From positions 1 to 28,953 of the IMG/VR virus record IMGVR_UViG_3300044618_001123: a stretch of DNA of 28,953 bases; one strand, given 5' to 3'. Below, piece by piece: positions 15,380 through 23,819 of this stretch. Every line of letters starts with the position of its first letter. Position 1 is the stretch's first letter. The notes under the pieces were generated by a model. That model was given only the letters and a program-made list of their open reading frames with translations. It was not told the origin of the DNA and did not search any database. This DNA is from a virus. The translations under genes were made by a program, and so were the position numbers.

Positions 15380-16782
15380 ACAATTCGGTTGAATACATAT
15401 TAAGCCTTAAAGATAAGTTTAGCAGTGGCATTAAAAGTGCTACAAGTGAAACTGAAAAACTAAACGGTTCAATGGGTATGGCTCAAAAGTCAGCACTTGG
15501 ACTTGGTTCTGCTATTGCTGCTATTGGAGGCGGTTTAATTGTGCGTGAAATAGTAAACGTAACGGCTGCAATGGAGGGCTTGCAAAATCAATTAAACTTT
15601 GCAAGTGGTTCTGTTCAACAAGGAGCTGCTGACTTTGAATATTTGCGTAAAACATCCCAAGAAATGGGATTAGATTTTAATACTGCTGCGACTGCATTTG
15701 CAAAGTTTAGCGGAGCAGCAAGAAACACATCATTAGAGGGGCAAGGTGTTAGAGATGTATTTGAAAGTGTTGGTATGGCATCAACTGTTATGCACCTATC
15801 AGCAGAGCAATCAGAGGGCGCATTTAGAGCATTAGAACAAATGTTATCTAAAGGCAAAGTAAGTGCGGAAGAATTACGCGGTCAATTAGGCGAAAGAATA
15901 CCGGGCGCATTCCAAATTGCAGCACGTTCAATGAACATGACTACATCGGAATTAGACAAGTTTATGGCCGATGGCAAATTAATGAGTGAAGAATTTTTGC
16001 CTAAATTTGCAGCACAATTAAAAACAGAATTTGCAGGAGGTATGGATGCAGCAACACAAAGTTTAAATGCTAATTTAAACAGAATGAATAATTCATTTTT
16101 AGAATTAAAATATACAATTGGCGAGTTGTTTATGCCAGTGATACAAGTTTCAATTAGTTTAATAAAAGGATTTGTAAATTTTGTTAAAGAAAATATAGGA
16201 GTAATTACGGGTTTAGCAGCAGCATTTGCTACATTAGGAACAGCAGTGTTGGTTTACAATGCAGCTATGAAAATAGCAGCAATTTATTCAGGTGCTAAAT
16301 TTATTTATGGCATTTGGTCACTTGCAGCGGCATTAGATGGGGTAACCGTTGCACAATGGTTATTAAACACTGCAACTGCATTCTTTGCGGGGTTAAGTGG
16401 TGTAGGTTTATTTTTGGTAGCGGCAGGCGCAGCGGCAGCATTAGCGGTTGGTATTTATGCAGCAAATGCAGCACAAGAAAAGTTAAATAAGTCAACTGCA
16501 AAGGGCGCGGCTATTGGTGGGCCTGCAAGCGCAATGAATCCAATGAAAGCTGCAGGTGCAGGCGCACCAACATCAGCAACATCACCTAAAGCTAAAGGTG
16601 GCACAGGAACAAACGTAGTTGAAAGTAGAGGTGTGCAAAACTTTAACATATCAATTAAAGAATTTGGCGCGGTTACACTTAACACAACAAACATTAAAGA
16701 GGGTGCAAATCAAATCAAAGAACAAGTAGCACAGGCATTGATTGAGGCGGTTAATGATTTTTCTTTAATGGCAACTAAATAA
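15376..16782 (+). CDS. Tail tape measure protein
   Basis: This protein sets tail length. The N-terminal part matches the tape-measure N-terminal domain: AMEGLQNQLNFASGS, LRKTSQEMGLDFNTAATAF, and FRALEQMLSKGKVSAEELRG followed by GERIPGAFQIAARSMNMT. Hydrophobic Ala/Gly segments occur near residues 38-58 and 270-370, as in other tape measures that enter the membrane. A Gly/Ala/Pro-rich region and an INISIKEFGAV-like end follow. At 468 residues it is short, so the tail should be short by the usual ~1.5 angstrom per residue rule. The ATG overlaps the GT stop. Confidence 0.9.
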   Translation: MNNSVEYILSLKDKFSSGIKSATSETEKLNGSMGMAQKSALGLGSAIAAIGGGLIVREIVNVTAAMEGLQNQLNFASGSVQQGAADFEYLRKTSQEMGLDFNTAATAFAKFSGAARNTSLEGQGVRDVFESVGMASTVMHLSAEQSEGAFRALEQMLSKGKVSAEELRGQLGERIPGAFQIAARSMNMTTSELDKFMADGKLMSEEFLPKFAAQLKTEFAGGMDAATQSLNANLNRMNNSFLELKYTIGELFMPVIQVSISLIKGFVNFVKENIGVITGLAAAFATLGTAVLVYNAAMKIAAIYSGAKFIYGIWSLAAALDGVTVAQWLLNTATAFFAGLSGVGLFLVAAGAAAALAVGIYAANAAQEKLNKSTAKGAAIGGPASAMNPMKAAGAGAPTSATSPKAKGGTGTNVVESRGVQNFNISIKEFGAVTLNTTNIKEGANQIKEQVAQALIEAVNDFSLMATK

Positions 16783-16790
16783 ATAAAGAT

Positions 16791-17489
16791 ATGAGTTTAC
16801 AATTTATAATACCAACACCAGCACAGAAGCAAAATGTAAGAACATTATCAAAGGGCTTCGGGCTTCCATTGGTGCAACGTGCGATTATAGCTGCGAATAA
16901 CTTTAACATTAAAACAGATAAGCCCGATGGAACTTCATTGTATGGCACACCGATGTATGGCACACTGTTTATTCAAAGGCCAGAATACACAACATTTGAA
17001 TACAATGATTTTACAAATGAATATGTTGAAACACCAAATCCATTAGCAAGCAATAAATCATTTGGCACTTTAAATGTTGCACCGGGCATCAATACAGAGG
17101 GCGCACAAGGTTTATTCTTAAACGGTGTTATTATTGATGCAACGGTTAACAAAACAATCGTTAAAACAGAGGTAATTGATTTAAAAGGCACAGTCAAAGA
17201 ATACTTGGGCGAAAGTGATTTAACGATAACTATTCGCGGATTTGTAGCATCACAAAATCCTGATGAATACCCCGATGATGATGCGAGATTGATTAAATCG
17301 TATTCAAGTGCGCCAGTGTCTTTAAAAGTAACAAGTGACTTTTTAAACAATATACTTGGTGTAAGTCAAATAGTAATTGAAAGTTGCCAAATGTCGCAGC
17401 AACAAGGACTTCGCAATGTGCAATATTTTCAGTTGAATTGTGTGAGTGATATAGATTATACAATTTCTAAAACGACTAAAGATGTTTAG
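16791..17489 (+). CDS. Tail protein, DUF6046-like
   Basis: This 232-residue protein follows the tape measure. Its middle carries GLFLNGVIIDATVNKTIVKT, then KGTVKEYLGESDLTITIRG, with DEYPDDDARLIKSY. These features are, from memory, those of Bacteroidetes DUF6046 proteins found beside the tape measure. The position equals that of the tail tube initiator/DNA circulation-type proteins in other contractile tails. It probably joins tube and hub. It overlaps the next gene by eight bases. Confidence 0.65.
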   Translation: MSLQFIIPTPAQKQNVRTLSKGFGLPLVQRAIIAANNFNIKTDKPDGTSLYGTPMYGTLFIQRPEYTTFEYNDFTNEYVETPNPLASNKSFGTLNVAPGINTEGAQGLFLNGVIIDATVNKTIVKTEVIDLKGTVKEYLGESDLTITIRGFVASQNPDEYPDDDARLIKSYSSAPVSLKVTSDFLNNILGVSQIVIESCQMSQQQGLRNVQYFQLNCVSDIDYTISKTTKDV

Positions 17490-18468
17490 AATCGTTTGCC
17501 GCGTAATAATAGAGCAACAAGGCGATGGGCGAAGTGATACGTTTACATTCGCATCTGTTAGCAAAGTTAGTGTTTCGCGTTCATACGATAAGCAAACACA
17601 AACGGCATCGGTAACATTGCCGCGCAATGTCAACTACAATAAAAAAAACATTTACGAGGGCGCAAATGCTATAATGCGCAGAGGCGATAAGATTAAAATT
17701 ATTGCTGCATACTTCCCAAATGAAACGGTAATATTTACAGGTTACATAAGTAAGATAAACAACAACGTGCCTGTTGAATTATTGTGCGAGGATGAAATGT
17801 TTTTGTTGAAGCAAGCTATATCGCCAAACCTATCGTTTCCAAGTGTTGATTTAAACACGTTTATTGGTAAGATGCTAACTAACATCAATGTGCCATATAA
17901 AGTTGATTTAACCGCACAATTAGGTAAGATAAAACTGCAAGAAGCAAGTGTTGGTAAAGTGTTGCAAGTGTTACGCGACCAATACGGTTTGTATTCGTTT
18001 TTTAAAAACGGTGTGTTGCGTGTTGGATTACCATTTTATAAAGAGGAAGCAATGAAAGCGGTTTTCTTATTTGAGAAAATGATTAAAGAGGGAATGAGTT
18101 TAACTTATCTTAAAAAGGATGACGTTAAGGTGCAAATCAAAGGCATACTAATTAAAAACAATCAGCGCGAAGAGTTTATTTACGGTGACCCATCGGGTGA
18201 CATTCGCACTGTGTTTCAGTTAGGTGGCACAAAAGCCGATTTAGATGCGAAGTGTAATTCGTTTTTAGAGCAAGCAAACTACACTGGTTATTATGGAAGC
18301 TTCAAAACTTTTTTAGAGCCATTAGTTGTGCCGGGCGATTATGCCGTTGTTGATAGTTGGAAATACCCAGAGCGCAAAGGTAAATACTTAATTAAATCAG
18401 TTACAACAGAGGTAAGTGTTACTGATGGCGGTAAGCAAACAATTGAATTAGAACGTAGAATAGCATAA
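17482..18468 (+). CDS. Baseplate hub protein (gpD/gp27-like)
   Basis: This 328-residue protein resembles the late-control gpD/gp27 family, the trimeric hub that holds the spike. It has an N-terminal strand domain with VSVSRSYDKQTQTASVTLPR, a GDKIKIIAAYFPNETVIFTGYI motif in two parts, and a central VLQVLRDQYGLYSFFKNGVLRVG segment. It ends in VVPGDYAVVDSWKYPERKGKYLIKSV split by strands, then TIELERRIA. Its place between the tape-measure neighbour and spike supports the call. Confidence 0.8.
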   Translation: MFRIVCRVIIEQQGDGRSDTFTFASVSKVSVSRSYDKQTQTASVTLPRNVNYNKKNIYEGANAIMRRGDKIKIIAAYFPNETVIFTGYISKINNNVPVELLCEDEMFLLKQAISPNLSFPSVDLNTFIGKMLTNINVPYKVDLTAQLGKIKLQEASVGKVLQVLRDQYGLYSFFKNGVLRVGLPFYKEEAMKAVFLFEKMIKEGMSLTYLKKDDVKVQIKGILIKNNQREEFIYGDPSGDIRTVFQLGGTKADLDAKCNSFLEQANYTGYYGSFKTFLEPLVVPGDYAVVDSWKYPERKGKYLIKSVTTEVSVTDGGKQTIELERRIA

Positions 18469-18469
18469 T

Positions 18470-19006
18470 ATGAGTAAAGAAGTAACAGATATAAGACAGG
18501 CAATACAAGCATTAAGTGGCTTTGGTGACCTGCAATATGAGGGTGTAGTGTGCAATGTGAGCGACATTGATTTGGCTACGTTCACTTGCACTTGCACCCC
18601 AATTAACGGCGATGCCGAGTTCTTTGATGTGTTGCTAAATGCCGATGCTGATAAGGGTTTTACTTTGATACCTGCAAATGGCAGTTTAGTAATCATTCAA
18701 CAAACATCGCAAGCAAATGCTTATGTGACAATGGTAAGCAAAGTTGACCAAGTTTATTTGGCTGGCGATGCAAATGGTGGGTTGGTAAAGGTGCAAGTGT
18801 TAAATGCTGCATTGAATAACTTACAAACCGAAATTAATACGTTGAAAGCTACATTAAGTGCTAATCTTACAGCAATGGGAGTGGCATTAGCAGCAGTTGA
18901 TGGAGGTACAACAACAGCACAAGCAGGTATTTTATCAGCACTTGTATTACCACAAATAAACATTTCACAAATCGAAAACACAACTGTAAAACATGGCAAC
19001 GGCTAA
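18470..19006 (+). CDS. Baseplate spike-like protein (gpV/gp5-type)
   Basis: This 178-residue protein follows the hub. It has an OB-fold-like first half (LQYEGVVCNVSDIDLATFTC, then TPINGDAEFFDVLLNA and GFTLIPANGSLVIIQQ). After it is a helical segment LNNLQTEINTLKATLSANL, and it ends INISQIENTTVKHGNG with a final GNG. The order OB fold then tip fits a central spike that punctures the membrane. No lysozyme domain is present. It overlaps the gp25-like gene by 14 bases. Confidence 0.7.
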   Translation: MSKEVTDIRQAIQALSGFGDLQYEGVVCNVSDIDLATFTCTCTPINGDAEFFDVLLNADADKGFTLIPANGSLVIIQQTSQANAYVTMVSKVDQVYLAGDANGGLVKVQVLNAALNNLQTEINTLKATLSANLTAMGVALAAVDGGTTTAQAGILSALVLPQINISQIENTTVKHGNG

Positions 19007-19298
19007 AGATTTTCTGCAAAATAGCGATGGGGATGCGCTAATAGTTAACAACGATTTTGTTATTGGTGCGAGTGATGAAGACCATATTGTTGACATCATA
19101 AATTCAGCGCAAGGCGATTGGAAAGAGTATATACTTTGCGGTGTTGGTATTGATAATTATTTGAATAGCAGTGGCGCACAATTGCAATTAAAAAAACAAA
19201 TATTATTACAATTAGCGCAAGATGGATTCAGTTCAATAACCGTTAACTTTAGCGATAATAATAGTTCAAACTTCGATGTCGATGCAATACGTAGTTAA
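18993..19298 (+). CDS. Baseplate wedge gp25/W-like protein
   Basis: This 101-residue protein has the family plan: a short N-terminal segment (DFLQNSDGDALIVNNDFVIG), a helix with ILCGVGIDNYLNS, and QLQLKKQILLQLAQDGF, then a strand SSITVNF. These match gp25-like/gpW baseplate wedge proteins, which link wedge and sheath. It overlaps the spike gene by 14 bases and the LysM gene by 23 bases. Confidence 0.75.
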   Translation: MATAKDFLQNSDGDALIVNNDFVIGASDEDHIVDIINSAQGDWKEYILCGVGIDNYLNSSGAQLQLKKQILLQLAQDGFSSITVNFSDNNSSNFDVDAIRS

Positions 19299-19776
19299 GG
19301 CAGGGCAAGGTATTTATGATGTTGCTATACAATTGTATGGCGATGCACAATATTCGGTTAAATTATGCACTGATAATGATTTGACAATAACAGATTCAAT
19401 AGAGGGCCTTACATTGAATTTCGATGACACAATAAGGCGCAATGTTGTTTCCGCTGCGATAAAGCAACAGAACACACCACAACAGCCCGACAATAGTTAT
19501 TTTATAAAACAAACACAATCGGTTTATGATTTGGCTTTGCAGTTTGGTTATGGTCTTAATCGCGTGGCTGAATTTTGCAAGCTCACAGGATTAGATATTA
19601 ATTCAACCGATGTTGGTTCACAAATAATACAAGTTACTAAAATACCAAATAATATACCATTTGGTAGTATATTTGCAACTCAATCCGAAAGCGAAGCGCC
19701 AGTAATTCCTTACTTTATTTTATTAGAGGATGGATTTTATTTGTTGCAAGAAGACGGATCTAAAATAATATTATAA
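19276..19776 (+). CDS. LysM-like tail protein (gpX-like)
   Basis: This 166-residue protein has two LysM-like repeats. The first is YVVKAGQGIYDVAIQLYGDA...TLNF (residues ~5-50), the second YFIKQTQSVYDLALQFGYGL...IIQV (~73-118). Both have the repeat's Asp-x-Ala spacing. Tail protein X and gp53-type baseplate proteins carry such modules and bind the hub. The end LLEDGFYLLQEDGSKIIL is a Leu/Glu/Asp/Gly repeat common at the ends of phage structural proteins. Whether it binds peptidoglycan is not clear. It ends with a one-base overlap with the fibre gene. Confidence 0.75.
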   Translation: MSMQYVVKAGQGIYDVAIQLYGDAQYSVKLCTDNDLTITDSIEGLTLNFDDTIRRNVVSAAIKQQNTPQQPDNSYFIKQTQSVYDLALQFGYGLNRVAEFCKLTGLDINSTDVGSQIIQVTKIPNNIPFGSIFATQSESEAPVIPYFILLEDGFYLLQEDGSKIIL

Positions 19777-21026
19777 TGGCAGATTTAAAAATAAGTGCAT
19801 TAACAAGTGCTGGTGCATTAGCAGGCACAGAACCATTGCCGATTGTGCAAGGTGGTTCGACAAAAAAAACAACGGCGCAGGATATTGCTAATTTAAAAGC
19901 AACACCTAACCTACAACAAGTAACAACTGCGGGATTTACAACAACGACTAAAATAATATCAAGCAATGGTGCTGGTAGTGCAACAACATTAAATAATGGC
20001 GTTATAGACATAGCAACGGGCGATGAAACTGTAACTATTGAAGCTTCGTTAGTTACTACTGCTTACACAGTACAACTGCCTAACAAATTATCAGGCACAG
20101 AAACATTTGCGATGTTGAGTGATATTGTTGCGGGTGGTGTTGCATCAGTTAGTGCAGGTACTAACATATCCGTAACAGGCACAGCAACAAACCCTATTAT
20201 TAATTCTTTAGCAGATAGATATAAGACCACATCATTAACAAGCAATTCAATAAGCAACGGAAGCAAAACATTTACAGTTGATGCTAATTTGGCATACATT
20301 CCTTTGCAAGAGGTGTTGATAGTTAATAGTCCAAGCAACCACATGCATGGAGAGGTTACAAGTTATTCAGGCACAACGCTTGTTGTTGATGTTAATCATA
20401 ATACTGGTAGTGGCACTTTTGCTTCGTGGGTTATTAATTTAGATGGCATTCCGATTGATGCGATTACGGGTGTTGGAACTGCTAACGAAATATCTTACTT
20501 TACAAGTGGGCAAGTGATAGCATCGTTGCCAGTTGCAACCTATCCAAGTTTAACGGAGTTGAGTTATGTTAAGGGTGTGACGAGTGCTATACAGACACAG
20601 ATTAATGCTAAAACTAACACCCAAACATTGACTTGCATAGGACTTGTAATTACAACCGTTAACGATGCAACGAATTATCATATTGGAACTATTGCAGCCA
20701 CACCAGCTGGAACTGATGCAAGAAGGGCTTGGAAATTTACAGCAGCAGGCACAGTGACCGCAGCATCATTTACATTAGAGCAAACAACTAATGGAAGCGG
20801 AGAAACAGTAAATATTTATTTAAGAAACGTAACTACTGCAACAGACACTTCAATAGGCACATTTACATCTAACTTCGGAGCAAGTACAACACTTAAACAA
20901 TTATTTAGCGGACTGTCAATAGCGGTAAACACAACTGATGACTATACAATTAAAATTTCAACACCAACGTGGGTAACAAATCCCGCAAGTTGGACACCAT
21001 CAATAACATTACAACAGACAGTATAA
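19776..21026 (+). CDS. Tail fibre protein
   Basis: This 416-residue protein begins MADLKISALTSAGALAGTE, a baseplate-attachment head common in phage fibres. It goes on with Thr/Asn/Val-rich strands (for example SAGTNISVTGTATNPIINSL), then a collagen-poor, beta-rich stalk. A C-terminal domain follows from about residue 285 (QTLTCIGLVITTVNDATNYH, GSGETVNIYLRNVTTATDT). That part has a lectin or jelly-roll-like composition and probably touches the host receptor. It is the last large rightward tail gene. Confidence 0.75.
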   Translation: MADLKISALTSAGALAGTEPLPIVQGGSTKKTTAQDIANLKATPNLQQVTTAGFTTTTKIISSNGAGSATTLNNGVIDIATGDETVTIEASLVTTAYTVQLPNKLSGTETFAMLSDIVAGGVASVSAGTNISVTGTATNPIINSLADRYKTTSLTSNSISNGSKTFTVDANLAYIPLQEVLIVNSPSNHMHGEVTSYSGTTLVVDVNHNTGSGTFASWVINLDGIPIDAITGVGTANEISYFTSGQVIASLPVATYPSLTELSYVKGVTSAIQTQINAKTNTQTLTCIGLVITTVNDATNYHIGTIAATPAGTDARRAWKFTAAGTVTAASFTLEQTTNGSGETVNIYLRNVTTATDTSIGTFTSNFGASTTLKQLFSGLSIAVNTTDDYTIKISTPTWVTNPASWTPSITLQQTV

Positions 21027-21334
21027 TGACTATAAAATTCAAACAACAAGGCGATGGCCGCAAATCGTGGTATATTGATACCGAATTAACATACGATAGC
21101 CCAACAAACAAAATCCATAATGAAATGATGCAAGAAATATTAACCGATAAAAACTATTTGTCAATCGGTGAGGTATCAATGTGGGTAAACGATGTGGAAT
21201 TTGGAGCAGAGGCACAAAGTATTATTGATTGGTGGATTACTACTTGCAAGTTAGTGGCTAATTATGTAGCTTTGAATCCAAATGAAGAAACTGCAGCAGA
21301 ATTTTTAGCAACTTTACCAACTTATCCTTTATGA
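21026..21334 (+). CDS. Small protein after the tail fibre
   Basis: The likely start is the ATG at 21026, which shares a base with the fibre stop (TAATG); an upstream extension would lie inside the fibre gene. The 102-residue product (MTIKFKQQGDGRKSWYIDTE) has several Trp and a C-terminal ANYVALNPNEETAAEFL segment. Its place after the fibre suggests a fibre assembly or attachment role, but I do not recognise the family. Confidence 0.6.
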   Translation: MTIKFKQQGDGRKSWYIDTELTYDSPTNKIHNEMMQEILTDKNYLSIGEVSMWVNDVEFGAEAQSIIDWWITTCKLVANYVALNPNEETAAEFLATLPTYPL

Positions 21335-21537
21335 TAAATTCACACCACCCCGACAATAGCATATTAGTCATCATTACATCGGTCATCATTCAAGCAGGTG
21401 TATGGACATCAGACTGGTTCGGTAATATGAATTTAGTGGGCATATATGACACTATATACGACTTCGCTAAACTTGGTGCATTAGTAGTATCAATGTGGGC
21501 ATCGTATCGTGTTGCCAAGAAAAACAAGAATGAGTAA
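21331..21537 (+). CDS. Small membrane protein, holin candidate 1
   Basis: This 68-residue protein has two hydrophobic helices (about residues 10-25 and 46-60, the second KLGALVVSMWASYRVAKK) and a basic C-terminus. It overlaps the fibre-linked gene by four bases and the next membrane gene by eight. The size and topology fit a small holin, but a lysis role is not certain because the clear lysis genes lie elsewhere on the minus strand. Confidence 0.55.
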   Translation: MINSHHPDNSILVIITSVIIQAGVWTSDWFGNMNLVGIYDTIYDFAKLGALVVSMWASYRVAKKNKNE

Positions 21538-21709
21538 TCAAGAAATAGTTGCACTAAAACCATTGATATTAGTACTTGTTATTTTGTTAGTTTATCTTAT
21601 TGCAATGCTATACCAATACCGAGCAATCGCAAAGAATGTAGGCAGATTATTCAAGGGCGGTGTTGTTGCTTTGTTGGTTATGCTTGGGATTATTGATGAA
21701 CAAAAATAA
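21530..21709 (+). CDS. Small membrane protein, holin candidate 2
   Basis: This 59-residue protein starts at the ATG at 21530, which overlaps the preceding stop. It has a long hydrophobic helix (PLILVLVILLVYLIAMLYQY) and a second hydrophobic stretch near the end (GGVVALLVMLGII). It is adjacent to another two-helix protein, so the pair could be a holin/antiholin or a two-part membrane factor. It faces the convergent minus operon, whose last stop is three bases beyond. Confidence 0.55.
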   Translation: MSNQEIVALKPLILVLVILLVYLIAMLYQYRAIAKNVGRLFKGGVVALLVMLGIIDEQK

Positions 21710-21712
21710 AAC

Positions 21713-21931
21713 TTACTTATACATCCTAATGCTATACTTAATAGCCTTTATAATGTCGCAATGATACCAGATTGTTTCATTATCAATTAACATACAAGTG
21801 TGACCCATCATTGATAGATTAAATCTTTCGATGTCAATAGGATATTCTTTCAATAAATCTTCTATTTCTGATTTAATAAAACCATATTCATACTTGGTTG
21901 GGTAGGTGTTTACTCTTTCTGTTATGCTCAT
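21713..21931 (-). CDS. Hypothetical protein, last gene of the minus operon
   Basis: A 72-residue acidic protein (MSITERVNTYPTKYEYGF, CMLIDNETIWYHCDIIKAI). It follows the 107-residue gene by three bases, so it is cotranscribed. No family is recognised. Its stop lies three bases from the end of the rightward membrane protein gene, so the two operons converge here without an obvious terminator hairpin. Confidence 0.55.
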   Translation of the reverse strand: MSITERVNTYPTKYEYGFIKSEIEDLLKEYPIDIERFNLSMMGHTCMLIDNETIWYHCDIIKAIKYSIRMYK

Positions 21932-21934
21932 AAT

Positions 21935-22258
21935 TTAGTCTTTGTTTTCGGGAAAGTATTCTTTTAATTTTTCTGTGTAATCCTTAAAAAAAATAAAGAT
22001 AAATTCAGTTATTTCTAACTTGCTCAATAGTTCGTTGTCATCGGTTAACACAATAACAGTAGTGTCTGTCATCGTTTCTTTTATTAATGTTTTTGTAGAA
22101 TAAAAATATTTAATTCTCACTTCTTTAACATCGAAAACAAACACCTCATCATTGTATTCGTTGGTCGGGATGTCAATGTATTCTAACAAATCTTTGTCAA
22201 ATTGCTTCTCATAAATACAATGTATGCAGTCCATTATAATGAATGATGTATTATCCAT
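21935..22258 (-). CDS. Hypothetical protein
   Basis: A 107-residue acidic protein (MDNTSFIIMDCIHCIYEKQF; ends EKLKEYFPENKD). The start CIHC pair and the VVLTDDNELL segment give no family. It overlaps the phosphoesterase stop by eight bases, so it is probably translationally coupled to it. Confidence 0.55.
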   Translation of the reverse strand: MDNTSFIIMDCIHCIYEKQFDKDLLEYIDIPTNEYNDEVFVFDVKEVRIKYFYSTKTLIKETMTDTTVIVLTDDNELLSKLEITEFIFIFFKDYTEKLKEYFPENKD

Positions 22259-23468
22259 TATCGGTTGAATTGGTGGTTAGTGAGTGATTAATAATGCACT
22301 CATTGATTACTTTTCTATCTTCGTAATAATTAAAACTTATAAATCCGCTAATGCCTTGCTGAAAATTAATCTGCACCCAAGCAGATGATGGGCTTAAAGC
22401 AGGATAGTTATAATAGTTAAATCTTTGTGCAGTTGAATTGTCAAAAAGGTATTGATGTGAATCACCTTTGCTGAATTCAATGATTCCTTTTAACCCATTT
22501 CTGTCAAGGTAATTATCAATCTTGTTTTCTTGTATCTTATCTAATTTTGGCTTGAATCCAAACTTCAAACTAACTGAATCCTTACCGTGACTTAAAACAA
22601 AAATGTATTTACCTACCTTATAGAATTCAATAAACTTTCGCAAATTAATAACACTAACATTTGGCAGCATCATTTCTATTGCAGTCTTAAATGCTGAATT
22701 TACAATGTAACCAAAGCTACCTGCGTGGTTGTCTTCACATACATTGTGGCATATTATTCTATCGTAATAAGGAATCAATGATTGAACAAGTTTAATCTTA
22801 AACCTTAAGCCCACATCAAAGGCTTTTTGGTTGTCCATATTTTGAGGCAAGTTATGACCTTTCCTAACAGTTTGCATATCGTAGCCATCTAAAAAATCGC
22901 CAAGTTCATCTATGTACAACACTTTTGATTTTCGGTTTGCAATTGTATGAGAAATCATTTTGTCACACATCTTAAACAATTCTTCTTCATTCCAGATGCC
23001 ACCATAAAGTGAGTAGTCTGAAATCATCATTGCAATATGGGTGTCTGTGTAAACTAATCTATCGAATAAACATTCGTTTGCAGATGTATTTTTCTTGTAC
23101 TCAAATGGCTTTATTTCGCCAAATAATTTCTTAAAATCTATATCTTCAACCTTAACCTCATCAGGCTTTTTGTAATTAGGATTGACAACAAACAACGATG
23201 CTTCTTTATTCTTTATCCACATATTCTTTGTGGATGTATTAGGCACATCTAAATTGTTTGTGGCATTATAAATACCTTCGTGTTGGTCCAGTATTCTTTT
23301 TTTATGCCTAAAAATATACTTTCTAAATGACCTTACTTTCGGGTCCTCCTCTCTTGTTGCAGTTGTGTTTAATATTTTTGCAACGATTTCGGAGCAAGCC
23401 AAACCTTGCTGGAGCATTTCAGCTACAACAGAATCATATTTACAGAATTCCAAAGTAACTTGTGGCAT
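22251..23468 (-). CDS. Calcineurin-like phosphoesterase
   Basis: This 405-residue protein shows the metallophosphoesterase motif series from about residue 140: DTH (142-144), GDFLD (190-194), ED-NH (245-248), SHGKD (293-297) and GDSHQ (335-339). These supply the metal ligands of the two-metal site, so the enzyme is likely active. The N-terminal ~130 residues are separate and include a helical QQGLACSEIVAKIL segment that could be a DNA-binding helix-turn-helix. Such genes are common in Bacteroidetes phages; substrate unknown (nucleic acid end, nucleotide or signal molecule are options). It is the second gene of the operon from the 23725 promoter. Confidence 0.75.
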   Translation of the reverse strand: MPQVTLEFCKYDSVVAEMLQQGLACSEIVAKILNTTATREEDPKVRSFRKYIFRHKKRILDQHEGIYNATNNLDVPNTSTKNMWIKNKEASLFVVNPNYKKPDEVKVEDIDFKKLFGEIKPFEYKKNTSANECLFDRLVYTDTHIAMMISDYSLYGGIWNEEELFKMCDKMISHTIANRKSKVLYIDELGDFLDGYDMQTVRKGHNLPQNMDNQKAFDVGLRFKIKLVQSLIPYYDRIICHNVCEDNHAGSFGYIVNSAFKTAIEMMLPNVSVINLRKFIEFYKVGKYIFVLSHGKDSVSLKFGFKPKLDKIQENKIDNYLDRNGLKGIIEFSKGDSHQYLFDNSTAQRFNYYNYPALSPSSAWVQINFQQGISGFISFNYYEDRKVINECIINHSLTTNSTDNG

Positions 23469-23480
23469 ATGTATATGATG

Positions 23481-23702
23481 TTAATCTAACGAAATAGCGT
23501 TGTCCTGCAGGATTTCAAAGAATTTTTCTTGAAATCGTTCTGCGAGTTCATATTCCTTGTCTGTTAGGTTGCCATTGTATTTGATTTCATCTCTCATAAA
23601 TTGTTTGAAATCCCACAGCACACAATACATAGCACTTGATTTTACTGCCAATTCAAAGTCTGCTTTGTCATCTGGGAGATTAAATTTTAATGTTGCTTCC
23701 AT
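23481..23702 (-). CDS. Small conserved phage protein (MEATLKF family)
   Basis: I choose the ATG at 23702 (MEATLKFNLPDDKADFEL, 73 residues). The frame can be opened upstream with a TTG, but that would put the start before the promoter at 23718. The product is helical and acidic, with a WDFKQFMRDEIKYNG segment. Similar short proteins occur in many Bacteroidetes phages; the function is unknown. It is the first gene of a four-gene minus operon. Confidence 0.7.
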   Translation of the reverse strand: MEATLKFNLPDDKADFELAVKSSAMYCVLWDFKQFMRDEIKYNGNLTDKEYELAERFQEKFFEILQDNAISLD

Positions 23703-23717
23703 TGTTGTTAGTTTTAG

Positions 23718-23750
23718 CAAAGATAGTGATTTATTGATATAAATAACAAA
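23718..23750 (-). promoter_or_regulatory. Promoter for the phosphoesterase operon
   Basis: On the minus strand, TTTG (23750-23747) lies 21 bases before TATCTTTG (23725-23718), an exact -33/-7 pair for Bacteroidetes. The ATG is 15 bases after the -7 box. The -33 box overlaps the U-tract of the upstream terminator. Confidence 0.8.
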
Positions 23751-23774
23751 GCCCTCACATTTCTGCAAGGGCTT
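23749..23774 (-). terminator. Intrinsic terminator between the two minus operons
   Basis: AAGCCCT (23774-23768 read on minus) pairs with AGGGCTT (23755-23749) across a 12-base loop, followed by TGTTATTTAT. It would end transcription of the lysis operon, whose last stop is at 23820. Confidence 0.75.
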
Positions 23775-23806
23775 CGACCTAATAACTTAACTAACATTGA
23801 ACAACG

Positions 23807-23814
23807 CAAATATA
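23807..23814 (-). promoter_or_regulatory. Extra -7 box upstream of the terminator
   Basis: TATATTTG on the minus strand matches TAnnTTTG. A TTG is found 19 bases upstream (near 23836). It starts within six bases of the spanin stop and fires straight into the terminator at 23749-23774. The product would be a ~55-60 base RNA or a leader that is attenuated before the next operon. Confidence 0.45.
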
Positions 23815-23819
23815 GTAAT

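Noticed and set aside
20969-21025. N-terminal extension of the gene at 21026
   Set aside because: It would overlap the fibre gene by 58 bases; the TAATG overlap at 21026 is the habit of this genome.
23703-23768. Upstream TTG extension of the gene at 23481-23702
   Set aside because: The extension would start inside the terminator and before the promoter at 23718-23750; the ATG at 23702 fits the promoter and the family start.
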